A stretch of 64,000 nt of DNA, taken from assembly GCA_964247055.1 (NCBI GenBank), contig OZ176054.1, positions 10,044,001 to 10,108,000 of the forward strand, in the 5' to 3' direction. Made by a program: the position numbers and the translations under genes. The stretch is from Paragordius varius. Its lineage: Eukaryota > Nematomorpha. Of this stretch, positions 27,501 to 38,681 are shown in pieces. Position 1 is the stretch's first letter; each line of letters starts with the position of its first letter. The notes beneath the pieces were generated by a model. That model ran no database searches, was not told the origin of the DNA, and worked only from the letters and a program-made list of their open reading frames with translations.

Positions 27501-30500
27501 TTGCGATGGTAAGAATGGACTATGGTTGCTTGTAACATTTATACCGGTATAATTTTGATAGCTCCTATTTTTCTGATTATATATATTTTGATTGGAAAGG
27601 GGGGAACTGTAATACGCACTATTATTGGGCAACATTGATGATGGGGCATATCCATTCAACAAATTATTCGTGTTAAAATTATTATTATTATTATTAAGAA
27701 AAGAATTCGTCGAATATGGATTCGAGTTGCTATATATTGAATGTTGCTGATGGGATTGAAATGATCTATTACCACCATATTTGGATTGTGTAAAATTTGT
27801 TGGTTGGAGAGGCCTTTGAGATTCGCTCATAGACGTGTTATAATCGGCAGCGGATTTGTCAAAATCACTAAATAAACGGTGTTAATAGAATTTTTGTTTT
27901 CGAAAAAATACTCAGAAATGCGAAATATTTTAAATTTACCTCTGATTTGTTCGAGAATCAGACCTACTATTAGCATCTACTGTATCACGCAGTATGTTAG
28001 CACGTTCTTGAGTATTTGTATTGTGATCTAGTTTAGATATCATTCCATCATTGGTTTCAGGCAGATTAAATTCGCCTTGCCTTTTACTATTATGTTGATC
28101 GTATTGACCAGCTTCACATGACATATTAGCATTTGATACACAAGAACCGTCAATCGAAGATGTATAAGTTGGTGGTTGATTTCGAAGTGTATTTTCACCA
28201 TTTCCATTTTTATCGTGTGAGGAGTCTTTAGAGATACTAACAGTATCAATAGGATTTGAATGTGAAATATTAAGGCCGTGATTAGTATTGTTATGTAAAG
28301 TATTTTGCGACTGTTGCTGTATATTGTTATTACTATGTGGGGAATAGAATGATTGTTGTGTAGCATGAAGAGGACCAGTTTCATCCGAAAAAGGATTTTT
28401 TGCATTCACATTTGTGAGAAGGTTATTAGGATAAGGCGGTCCATGGCTGCCATAAAAGTTATTCGCGTACTGACCATGTGAAGGGCCATAGTTTTGGTGA
28501 TGTTGTGGATAAGCGGCATGACTAGATGATACAGCAAAGCTATTATACAGTTTGGAGTTTAGATTTGGATTGTTGGTGGGGGCGAACATGGATGGTGTAT
28601 TATTGTGTGGTGAAGCATTGTAATACAAAGCCGTTGTTGGAATAACATTACAGGAGGGGGTATTGTTTAACGTTGTACCGGTCTCACTTGTCTGTCGCTT
28701 TTCATTATCTGGCTGGGTATGTTCCCTGTCTGTGGCAGAAGATTGTGCTAAAAAAAGAATTTTTTATGTTATATCACGTAGAAACAAAAAAAGCTAAAAT
28801 AGATATTTGTGATAAAAATACATACAAAAATTGATATTTATACCATCTCCGCTAGGCTTTTTCCGTTTCTTTTTAACTGTCGCTTCAATTTGGGCTATAA
28901 TGGGTGCCGGGTCGACTCCTCCCAAATCAAATTTACATTCGTAGTTAAGGAGACATTTTATGTATTGTTTCCGAAGATTGAAAGAAGCACTAGCTGAATG
29001 TCCATCTAAAATTTGAGCAGCTATTTCTCTCCATTGTTTCCGTTGATTTACCTGTCCAAGCGATAGATAATGGATATGGAACATGAAATATATAAATATG
29101 GTCTGAGTGTATTTAAACAAATTTGATGCCAAATAAACTCTTTAAAAACTTATTAATACTCAAAATATATAATTTTTGTAACATTTAATGAACAATAATT
29201 TTTTTAAGGTTGTTAAAATTTATATTTAGGAAAAAGGTGGTAAACGCAATTCAGTTAATTATCCCAATAGATCCTAATGATTTTTCAATATAAAATGAGG
29301 ACTATTTTCAACGAAATGTTACCAAATATGCCTGTATTTTTTAAAAAAAGGTATACCAAACTAAAAATCTTAAATAATAAAGAGAATAAAAGATTATGGT
29401 GTAAGTTTTTTACTATGAATAAAATTTCATATATAAAAAGGATTCACCATGGTTGTTCCACCTCGCTCTTTAACCATATGATAGAGTTTGTACAAATCTA
29501 TGTAAGCTTTGCTAACTGTTGGTATGTATGGAATAGGATTAGAATTTTGTTCATTAAATTTTAACATGTGGTCTAAGAAAAACTTTCTGTCCGGTTCATT
29601 GCCAAATTCATAAAGCCGTGAAATAGGTTCATTTTTCTACAATGAAAAGGTGAAAAAAATTTAATAAAGATTATTACAAATGTAAATTAAGAAAAAACCT
29701 TTATTTTTATAGGAATATGTGGTGGTCTTTCGAGTGATGATGAAAAGCAACCAGGGCTTCCGGATTGTTTTGCAGTCCAACTGGATGGACTAGCTGTATT
29801 CATGGAATTTTCCTCCTTAAAGCTTGTGTTACTTTGTTCGGGTGATGAAAGCATTTTGTTGGAATGATTATTCGTCTGCTTGATAATTATATAATAATAA
29901 GGGTAAGCCAAACGATTATATGTATAATTAAAAAATTGATATCTGACAAATAAATACCAAATCGGTTCTCTTCACATCGTTAGGGTGTTGACTATAATTT
30001 TGGAAGGAATTATTGAAGTTTTCGGATTTCATAGTAACATTCATCCCGGACTGGGGATAATCCATCAAAGAATTGTCATTACTTGTTTGCATACTATTTT
30101 CAAGAGATAATGATGAGGTGTCCCTAAATGAATCGGTTAACTGCTTTTTCTTTTTAGATTTACCATTGTTATCCGCTTTGCAAAGTTTATCCTGAAAAGG
30201 CCTTTTTCCATTTTTACCTAAAATTAAATCAATTTATAGAAATACCTATCGAACTATCTCCTATCGTTGAATTTGGCGTATGTTGATGGTTTTGGTAATT
30301 ATGAAAAGATCCGTTATCACAATACCTCATTGGTGTGGATGAGTTTGGAATATGTTGTTGGTTGTTATAATTATTAGAATTTAATTCAATCCCAGGTGCC
30401 ATATATCTGTGATTTTTATCAGGATAACTTGGAATATATAGGGAATTCACATCAGTATTCCCAATATTGTTTGATAAAGGTCTGCTCAAGATTTGTGTCG

Positions 30501-31377
30501 GTGCCTGGAGTAACTGGTTCAATGTAGGAGTGGAATTTTGTGAAATTAAATTATTATGTTTATCACCATTCGGGTTATTATTATTATCATTATTATGTTG
30601 GGGTGATTTCGTAAAACTTTGCATCTTAGTCTCGTACAATGCACGATTTTCTAATAAACTGCTATTGTAACCCCGAGCTTGCTGGTATTGCATGGCAATT
30701 TTAGAAGTATCTGAGACGGCCACCGAGCTCGAGTAAGGTATTTGATTACCTTTGTAAAAAGTGTTGTTTTGGGCAATGTTGTTGGGATGATTAGATGTAC
30801 CTGGGTACATGTATGCTGTAAAATTGGGGGGATATGGTTGTTGGAGATTTGGGTAGGCATGTGGATTGTTAGGCATTTGAATATAAGGCGCGGCATATGT
30901 GTTTGTGTTAGGATAAAATGGTCCAGGTATTTTCGCTCCAAATGTGTTTGAATGCGACATTAATGGGTATTGTTGTTGTGATTGCTGATGATGTGGTTGA
31001 AATGGACCTACTTGATTGGGCCCGTAGTACCTAGGCGCTTCATTAACAAAGGGTGGATGATTATTTCCGTAATTGTAAAAATTTGCGTTATGATGATGAT
31101 TCTCATGTTGTCCTGGTAAATTGGGTGAATTATTGGCATAGAATGGATAGCTTGCGTTGCTTCCTGCGTTCATAAGACAGGTCTGTGGAAATTGATGTTT
31201 TATCGTTTGTCCGCTACTTCCCATTTTATTGCTGACACCGCCATTCATTTGTGCCCAGTGTAGGCTTTGTTGTTGAACAACACCCGCATTACTGGGTGTG
31301 GCTATGCCACTCAAGTTATTTGGGTTATTAAACCCAGAATCAGGATAAGGCAGCTCTTTAGATATGGAAGCATCCAT
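24535..31377 (-). CDS. ARID1/Osa homologue, BAF-complex (SWI/SNF) subunit, ten coding exons
   Basis: Coding exons in order: 31377-30246, 30217-29958, 29875-29699, 29636-29448, 29051-28844, 28747-27940, 27867-27398, 27198-26846, 26402-26285 and 26186-24535. All are GT-AG and in frame, giving about 1788 aa. The first exon is rich in Asn, Gln, Pro and His and holds TPTLNQLLQ. The ARID DNA-binding domain spans about residues 524-655 (LYEFGNEPDRKFFLD, YKLYHMVKERGG, QWREIAAQIL, NLRKQYIKCLLNYECKF), split by one intron. Exons 6-8 are low-complexity. Exon 10 is the C-terminal BAF250 helical-repeat domain (ILALRSGIPYLIASVLDTF, LCLSNIFRSLSFLPFND, LRRCANLLLALA). It should be the ARID subunit that defines the BAF type of nucleosome remodeller in the nucleus. 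Shorter than human ARID1A (about 2285 aa). Intron 1 is only 28 nt. Upstream non-coding exons are possible. Confidence 0.93.
26452..26737. mobile_element. hAT-like MITE in ARID1 intron 8
   Basis: CAGGGGTATTTAATATAAAA with GGGCCG inside at the left, and CAGCTGTATTCAACAAAAGG on the reverse strand at the right. Non-coding; flanking 8-mers do not match, so old. Confidence 0.6.
30218..30245 (-). other. 28-nt intron of the ARID1 gene
   Basis: Starts GTATTTC and ends AATTTTAG on the minus strand. Left in, it gives a TGA after GISIN; removed, the frame runs on as SSIGKNGKRPF through exon 2. The surrounding protein is low-complexity, so homology does not fix this junction as it does for the PSMA5 intron. 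A different upstream donor is possible but none is needed. Confidence 0.7.
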
Positions 31378-33157
31378 TTCAATCTTTCAAAAACTAATAA
31401 AGTATACATATACATAAATCGTAATGGAAAAACTAAAAATGCAAACTATTAAAATGGTTGCCTAAATTTATTTATAAACAAACGAGGCCACCTAAAGTTC
31501 AAAAAGAGTATCATAATTTGTAAATACACAATATGTTATCCAATCTTAAGGCTGTAAATATATGTTTATATGCAAGTTGAAATATTATTAATAGTATATG
31601 TATGAGTAGTACCATTTTAATTTTATAATCTTTTACTGTTCTACTGTGTGGTATTGTGTAATGATAAAATTGATGTAACTGGTATATTAATGGAAGAATT
31701 CCTTGCCATCCAAAAGTCCTGCATAATAGTAAGGCCATCAATAGTTGACGGTCGTGTTAGATAAATCACAGAGAATGGTGTCCACAAAGTAAATTTTATA
31801 CAATTATTTTATTAATCAAGCATCGTTTTGTCGCATGTTTTCCTGACATTGAATATTGAAGAAATTAAACCACGTTTTTTTTCTTTATATGTATGCTTGT
31901 ATAATGTAGTGTGTGCACATGTATAAAAGTATTTTCCAATCATATAACAAAACAATTTTGTTTTTTATTGTTTTATCATAATTATATTTTTCAATGCGCG
32001 ATAAATTAAAAGCTTCCATATAGTTCAAAAGTGTTGTTCATTATTATCATTATTATACATAGTTATTTTAACAGTGTGTAAGCTTATATGGGATAAAGTA
32101 TATATATAATTATATAGCATTTACTAATGATAACAAATAGCGGGATCAATGTATAATAGATAGATGTTAAATAAACGGTGTTTCATCATTATAGTTAGTT
32201 ACATAAAATTTTTTCAGTGTCTATAAAGCAACACATTATGATGAATGAAATTTTTTCACTATTTTAACATGTATAAAGCTGTATAAGCAATTGCGCATAT
32301 TAATGAGTTTTTTCCAAAAGTATAGGCTTAAAGCAATGATATAAACAACATAAAATTACATTAGCAATACATATAATGAGTGCAAATTTAAACAACGCGA
32401 CGAGAAGGATATATACAATGCTTTTATGTAACTAAGTATTATACATATGCGTATACATTAAAAAATGAGAAATGGTAATATTAGATTTTGCCATATCTTT
32501 TTTTATATCTATCTATCTATTTTTATGTGTGTGTATGTGTGTGTGTATCTATTATAAACAGAGAGAAGAGGGAAAAAAAACGATAAATTAAACGAGCTAG
32601 CTAGCTTGCTACTGCATAAAAGGGATATGTGTATATATACACTCACGCAAACATTTTTCACTATAAAATTTTATTATTGAACGCAACAACGCATATAACG
32701 AACGAAAAGGGAGAAATAAGAAAAAAAATATATGTGTGTTTACTTATGAATAATATTATTTTATTTTTTTCTGAACATGTAAACAAGACATACACAGTGT
32801 GTTGCCTATTACAATTTTTCTTCTACTACTACGCAAACTAGCTAACTTTCTTGGTAAAAATTGTATAAATAATAAATGTTAAATATTGAAATAACGTTAA
32901 CTGACCATTTTTCTGGTGTGTGAAATTACCCAATTACTGTTTTTTTATTTTGTAAATATTGATAATAACGGATTTGTTTATGTTTTACTGTGAAAAGTGT
33001 TTTAATTTATTAAACTCAAAATTTTTAGCGGTTGATAACTGGTTATATGCTTTTTTTGAATTGCTATATCACTTGATGTCCTTTCTAATTTTTTCGCGAT
33101 GACATATTGGGGAAGCTTAATTTTGTAAATAATCTACTGTTTCGATATATATAAAAA
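31378..33157. promoter_or_regulatory. 5' flank of the ARID1 gene
   Basis: No frame with family likeness in 1.8 kb. Probably contains 5' UTR and promoter; TTTTTAG shortly before the start codon (minus strand, near 31400) could be an acceptor for a non-coding first exon. A (GT)n-type microsatellite lies at about 32525-32550. This stretch is free of the transposon ends seen elsewhere. Confidence 0.4.
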
Positions 33158-35838
33158 CTAGCTTAAATTTTGTGATGCTAAGCAGCCTTCAGAAGTCCGA
33201 AGGACTTCTGAAGGGGGGTGCTATTTAAAAAAAGGGAAAAATAAAATGATCCATATATGTGGATTATTTCGAAATATTATTTAATAGCTATGATCTCATA
33301 ACATTTTCAAATTCATATTAATATATTTACTTGTGTAAAGGCCCCAAATCGACGGCTAACGGAAAAAACCGCTATACTATATTACCTTTTTATGGATATT
33401 ATTTAAAGCCTTTATTGAACTCGTATGCTTAAGTTTTTTGAATATTGTCTCCAAAGCCACGCCATTTTCGTTAGCGTCTCAGTTTTAAACCGGTAGACCC
33501 CTACCCATAGGCATATATGTAAAAAGCGCCAAGTTAAATTTTTTGACTTTTAGGGAAAATATTTGGAATCATCTTTGAGACCATCTCCTCATGAGCTATT
33601 CGAAAAAAATATCTCTACACTAAATATTCGTTATATGATGGCGTATTTTTAGGGCACAATGGCCCCAATTTAACAGCTAATAAAAAAGGCCTGACCTTAA
33701 TTTTTACCTAGTTACGGGTAATATTTTGAACTTTAAACAAACTCATATGGCATAAGTTTTCTTTAACACTTCGATTTAAATTGGAGTATCTAAATACCCC
33801 ACACTAAATTTAAATTAATATTTTAAAAAAACTACTGAAGGAAACGGTCGCAATTTAAATTTATGCTTCTATCCTGATAAAAATTATGTAAATATGCCAA
33901 AATATCTTGATAAAATTTTGTTTTGAAAAAAAATTCCATCTCAAACTACTTCGACGCCATTTTTATTTTACAAAATTTTTGCAAAATATCTTCTTCATTT
34001 GATTTTAAGGGTTAAACTAAAGCTAATTTTTTATATAAATATATCTAACATTGATAGAAATAGAAAAAGCGGTTTATTTTGTTTTATTTTTTAATTTTAC
34101 AATTTTTGACACATGTCACGTTGACGAAATTTCTACCTTTCGGTTTTAGCTTAAAATATGTAATATGAAGTATTTTTGAATAAATTTTTTTTATATATAT
34201 TGGTTTATTAATGTTATATAAGTGCAAAATTTTGGGTTTCGATTCCTTCCGTACTTTTTAAAGTATTTGATTTTAAACAGGCCTGGGGTATCCAACCACC
34301 CCAATTTGAATCGAAGGGCTAAAATGAGTGTGTTGTATCCAAGTGTTAAATTAGCTCCAAAACAACGCAATTTTTATATAGTGGCGCAGTTTTTGGCGGG
34401 TAGCTACTTACCAAAAGGGAAATAAAAAGCGTGTGGCAAAATTTTTGTTTTTATATGGGTAATATCTGGAATTATAATGTCCATATGTTTCTATCAGTTC
34501 TTAAAATGTTGCTTCAAAACTAAAAAATTGTTCTATGGCGGTGAATTTTTCAGGGCTAAAAACTTTTCTTAGCGACTCATTAAAATAACCCCCTACAAAA
34601 TATTTGTAAGGGGGATTAAATATTTTAGGCCCTTGTCTAACTCACATAGTCTCATAGGTTATCGGAAATTTGGCTCAAAGGCATGTTGCATCGATATAGT
34701 GACGCATTTTTACGCGGGTAGCCCCCTATCCAGATGCCAAATAAAAAAGACGTTCGATAATTTCTTTCCCTTTATATGAGAATACCTGGATCATCATTCA
34801 TTCCATATGTTCATAGTTTATGGAAGAATGGCTTCAAAACCAAATTGTTCAATGATAGCGCATTTTTTAAGGCGTAAAGGGCCTAATTGATGGCTAATTT
34901 AAAAGTACCGCTCGAATTAAATTTTTTCCATTTTACGGATAATATTTCAGGCCCTTATGAAACTTATATGGTCTGATATTTTTTTAAAAATTAACTCCTA
35001 AACAACGCAATTTTGATATGGTGTCGCAGTTTTAGGCGGTTCATACCCAGCGGCTAATACAAAAAAGGGCTTGATTAATTTTTTTTGCCTTTTTACGGTG
35101 AATACCTGGAATCATGATGGCCATATGGTCTCATTAGTTTTAGGAAAAATCGCCTCAAAATTTAAAAATCATTCTATGGCCGTGCAAAGGCCTAATTAAC
35201 GGCTAATTTTAAAAAACCGTACGATCTTAATTTTTGCCTTGTTACGGGTAATATTTTAAGCAGTTATTGAACTCATATGGCCTGATGGGTTTTCTGAAAT
35301 TGACCCCCAAAGGCACGTTATTTTGATACGAAGGGCAGTTTTTAGTGGGTGTTTCCTTACCCAGCAGCCAATATAAAAAAACGCACGACTTAAATTTTTG
35401 CCTTTTAACTGGCAATACCTGGAATCCTCATTGGATTTTTACGGTCTCATAGCTTGGGCGAAAAATAGATTCAAAAATTATTTTTGTGGACTTTGTTATT
35501 GAAAAAAATGGCATATTACGGGGGAGCGGGTAAAAAGAGGGCCTAAATTAAAAAAGCGAGCCGACTATGATCGGCGCAATCGAAAATAACAAAAATCATA
35601 TTTGAAATTGAATGGTCCAAAACGTTCTCCGGAAAATTGTCTCAAAGACACGATTTTTTGGACTTGTGTTTTCAAAAAACCTGTTTTTTACATGGGTAGG
35701 CCCGAACTGGCAAATTTAAAAAGGGCGAAGCTATTGTGGGGGCATTCATTAATAATTATAATTTTTTCGACATTTAGATTTGAATGGGTTCAAAACAAAT
35801 CACAAAGCCACCACTTTGGATTTTTATAAATATATAGA
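33158..35838 (-). mobile_element. Non-autonomous Helitron with internal tandem repeats, copy C
   Basis: Minus-strand start ATCTATATATTTATAAAAA (35838) and decayed 3' end near 33158 (hairpin region with CTGCTTAGCATCAC, then CTAG), between A and T. 2.7 kb. The inside is a degenerate tandem array with a period of about 310-325 bp; the landmark GGCGCAGTTTTAGGCGG or its variants recurs at about 34384, 34700, 35023 and 35332, and ACTCATATGG at matching spacing. The last unit is the same sequence as in copy B. No enzyme frame. Confidence 0.82.
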
Positions 35839-38681
35839 TTATTTTAGCTTTTTACTTTTAATTTAAGATTGAGGCAGTCACAAAAAATGATTGATCTAAA
35901 CAGGTGATTAATTATCAAGTTGTATATGCAATATGAAAGCCCTAAAGTAATAGATTTCATAATCATATTATACATTATTGGCCTATTGTATCAGGGATTA
36001 TAAAAAAATAATATTAAATGGTGGCGTTTGAGATAATGATTTTTTACATTTTTTTAAAAGTGTATTATGCACCTAAACGTGTAAAAACAATTTTTAAATT
36101 GCACAATACCATACACACTCTTCAAAATATTCGAATTTCTAATCGCTATGAGATATAAAACTACACAAAAGGTCAATTTGATTGTGTATCACAATATATG
36201 AAATTTTATCTGCTATGTTTAAACAATTATATACATTATACATATCAACACCGTTTCAATTTAGAACACGGATTCCCAACGAAGCCCGCAAAAATTTTGG
36301 AAATTACCCAATTCAAAAATCATAATGCAAAAATGTGGTCACAAAAACTAAAAAATGATCACGTTTAACAAATTTCCCAAATAAATTCTTATAATTGGAA
36401 GCGAATGGAGAAAAATGGTGAATGAATAGTAGTTATATTGTGTTTGTACTTTTACAGTCTTATAATTAAAATTTATTGTACAACTTATCAATGCTCATAT
36501 AATGCGGCCTGCTAGCCATTTGTGTTCAAGATATCTGATGTAGAATTATCTCTTGAGGGTATTATGGTTTAAATAGTCCTTGAAAATGTGTCGAAGCATT
36601 TTCCAGGAAACAGACAGGCCCATTCGAATTTAATCGTTCATATATTCGATCTAAATATAAGAGCGCCGAGCGTTCTAGAATCTCCGCCCGTTTAGAAGGA
36701 TTTTAAAAAACATGTCTTCAATAACATTTTATTTGAATGTCGTTACGCCCGATTTTTAATAGTACCCACTTGTCCCATTTTAAAAACCGCAAATTTCAAA
36801 CATGATTCCAAAACTTGACAGATGCCATAAAATTTTAGACTTGCATATATAAAGGGTGCAAGGAATTGTATTTTTTTATTAATTTTTCGATAATAAATCA
36901 CCAGCTTTCAGACTCAAGGAAAATATATTTAACTGATTCAATGCACACGGCTGTGTTAAGATAATCATCAAATTAAAATTTTGCAAATTAATAAATTTAT
37001 AAGCTCTTAGAGCATCTAGATTTTAGAACATTGGTACACGAAAACTTTTGTCAAACCGAATAAAATATTTGTTGTGTCTTAAGGGCTCTTTTCCATATAA
37101 AATATTTCATGGTTATTTGACACATATTCGGATATGTACTGTATATAGCGGTTTAATACTCATCAAAAATTTAATTATATCAGAGGCTATGTACCATACA
37201 ATACCGATAAATATGTACATATTTTTACTACAAAACATCGAAATTCTCGCAAGCGCTATATTAATTTATTATATAATTGAAGCTTTCCAAAATTCTAAAT
37301 ATTAAAACGCGAATTTTTGTGTATCAAAACATGAATATTGAATTCACATTAAATAATCAGTAGTAATTCACTAACCTAAAGCACCTTAAAAATCGCATGC
37401 CCGTAAGCCCCGGTTTGAGATTGCTATAAAATTTAGCAGGACGCACATAAATCGCACCTAAGATGCCTTTCGCACTATTTAGTAAAAATAGAACTAATAT
37501 TTAGCGGACGCATTTCATCATAACCAGCGATTTGCAATTGGAATTAGCATTCCAGGTTATCTAATGTCTATATGGGCATGTGTCAAATCTATATGTATTT
37601 TTAAATTTCTTTGAAATACACCGGCATATAATATGGGAAAATCAGTAGAGATTTGTAAAAATATTTCAAAAAAAGTAAATAAATGAGTTTCGGAGCTAAA
37701 ATAACAAAATGTAAACATGGAAAAAAATTGCACAAACAATCTTTTAACATGTATAGCGTAGTGTTTAAATAACTTTAGGTAGGGAATCACAAAAAAATTT
37801 CAATTGATAAAATAAAAAATATCTAAAGATAAAAATATCAAAGCAATTAAAAATGAAAAAATCTCAAATATTAGCAGAGGTTCATTAAAAAATATATTTA
37901 ATTATGAATTTAAAAAAGCATTTGAGCGGTTTGAGTATCACTGTGTTATACAAACATAAATATTTTTGAAAAAATGTATACATTGTTGAAACATTTAACT
38001 CATTGGAAAGATTTAATGAACCGTATATGGTATTTTTAAACCAAAACGCTTTACGATATTATAAAAAAACATTTTTTATGGCATTAAAGATTTCTATTAC
38101 CTCGGAATTCGATTAAAACAATATTATGTGCCAAAAATTTGCTTTCGATATGGAGGAATTATTACAAAGTGAAAATATATTTCCTAATGACACTTAAAAA
38201 CAAAAGCACCAATCGAATCCTGATGCATTCTGTAAATATAATATATTTCGTCGAGATATTTTTCATGTGCACTAATTTCAAACATGATTATGACATCAAA
38301 ATTTCGATAAATAATTTTTAACCCTTTAAGTTAAATTTAAATATAAATTGCATTTAAAATCCTGTTATTTTAAAGCAACTAACCCTTTAAAATTCTAAGT
38401 TGGAAATGATACGCCACATCAAATTATGTAAAAAAGCTGTTTTCCTATATCTTAAAGTAGTTTAATACCATCGTCGTATTCTTTGAATCCATAAAGTAGG
38501 TTTTAACAAATTTTTCAAATTATAAAGCAGGAATACATTCTGTTAATACTCTTTTGATGTAATAATTGAGAGTACAAAAATTGTTACCACGCAATCTAGG
38601 CTTTATTGTCTTTTTAATAAGCCCATATTGAGGGAACAAAACTTAGAAATAATATTTTGATTTTGAAAGGTGGCCTATTGT
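35839..38681. other. Gene-free interval with transposon ends
   Basis: 36247-36541 has hAT-like MITE words at both ends (AACACGGATTCCCAACGAAG; TGCGGCCTGCTAGCCATTTG). 37917-37943 reads GCGGTTTGAGTATCACTG, a lone right end of hAT family A. The 85-codon frame at 37048-37305 and others are not supported by any likeness. Otherwise AT-rich DNA without recognisable content. Confidence 0.45.

Noticed and set aside
34222-34425. 67-codon frame in Helitron copy C
   Set aside because: It lies inside the tandem-repeat array and does not recur intact in the other units.
37048-37305. 85-codon frame with hydrophobic segments
   Set aside because: Hydrophobicity follows from T-richness; no start context, neighbours or family likeness.
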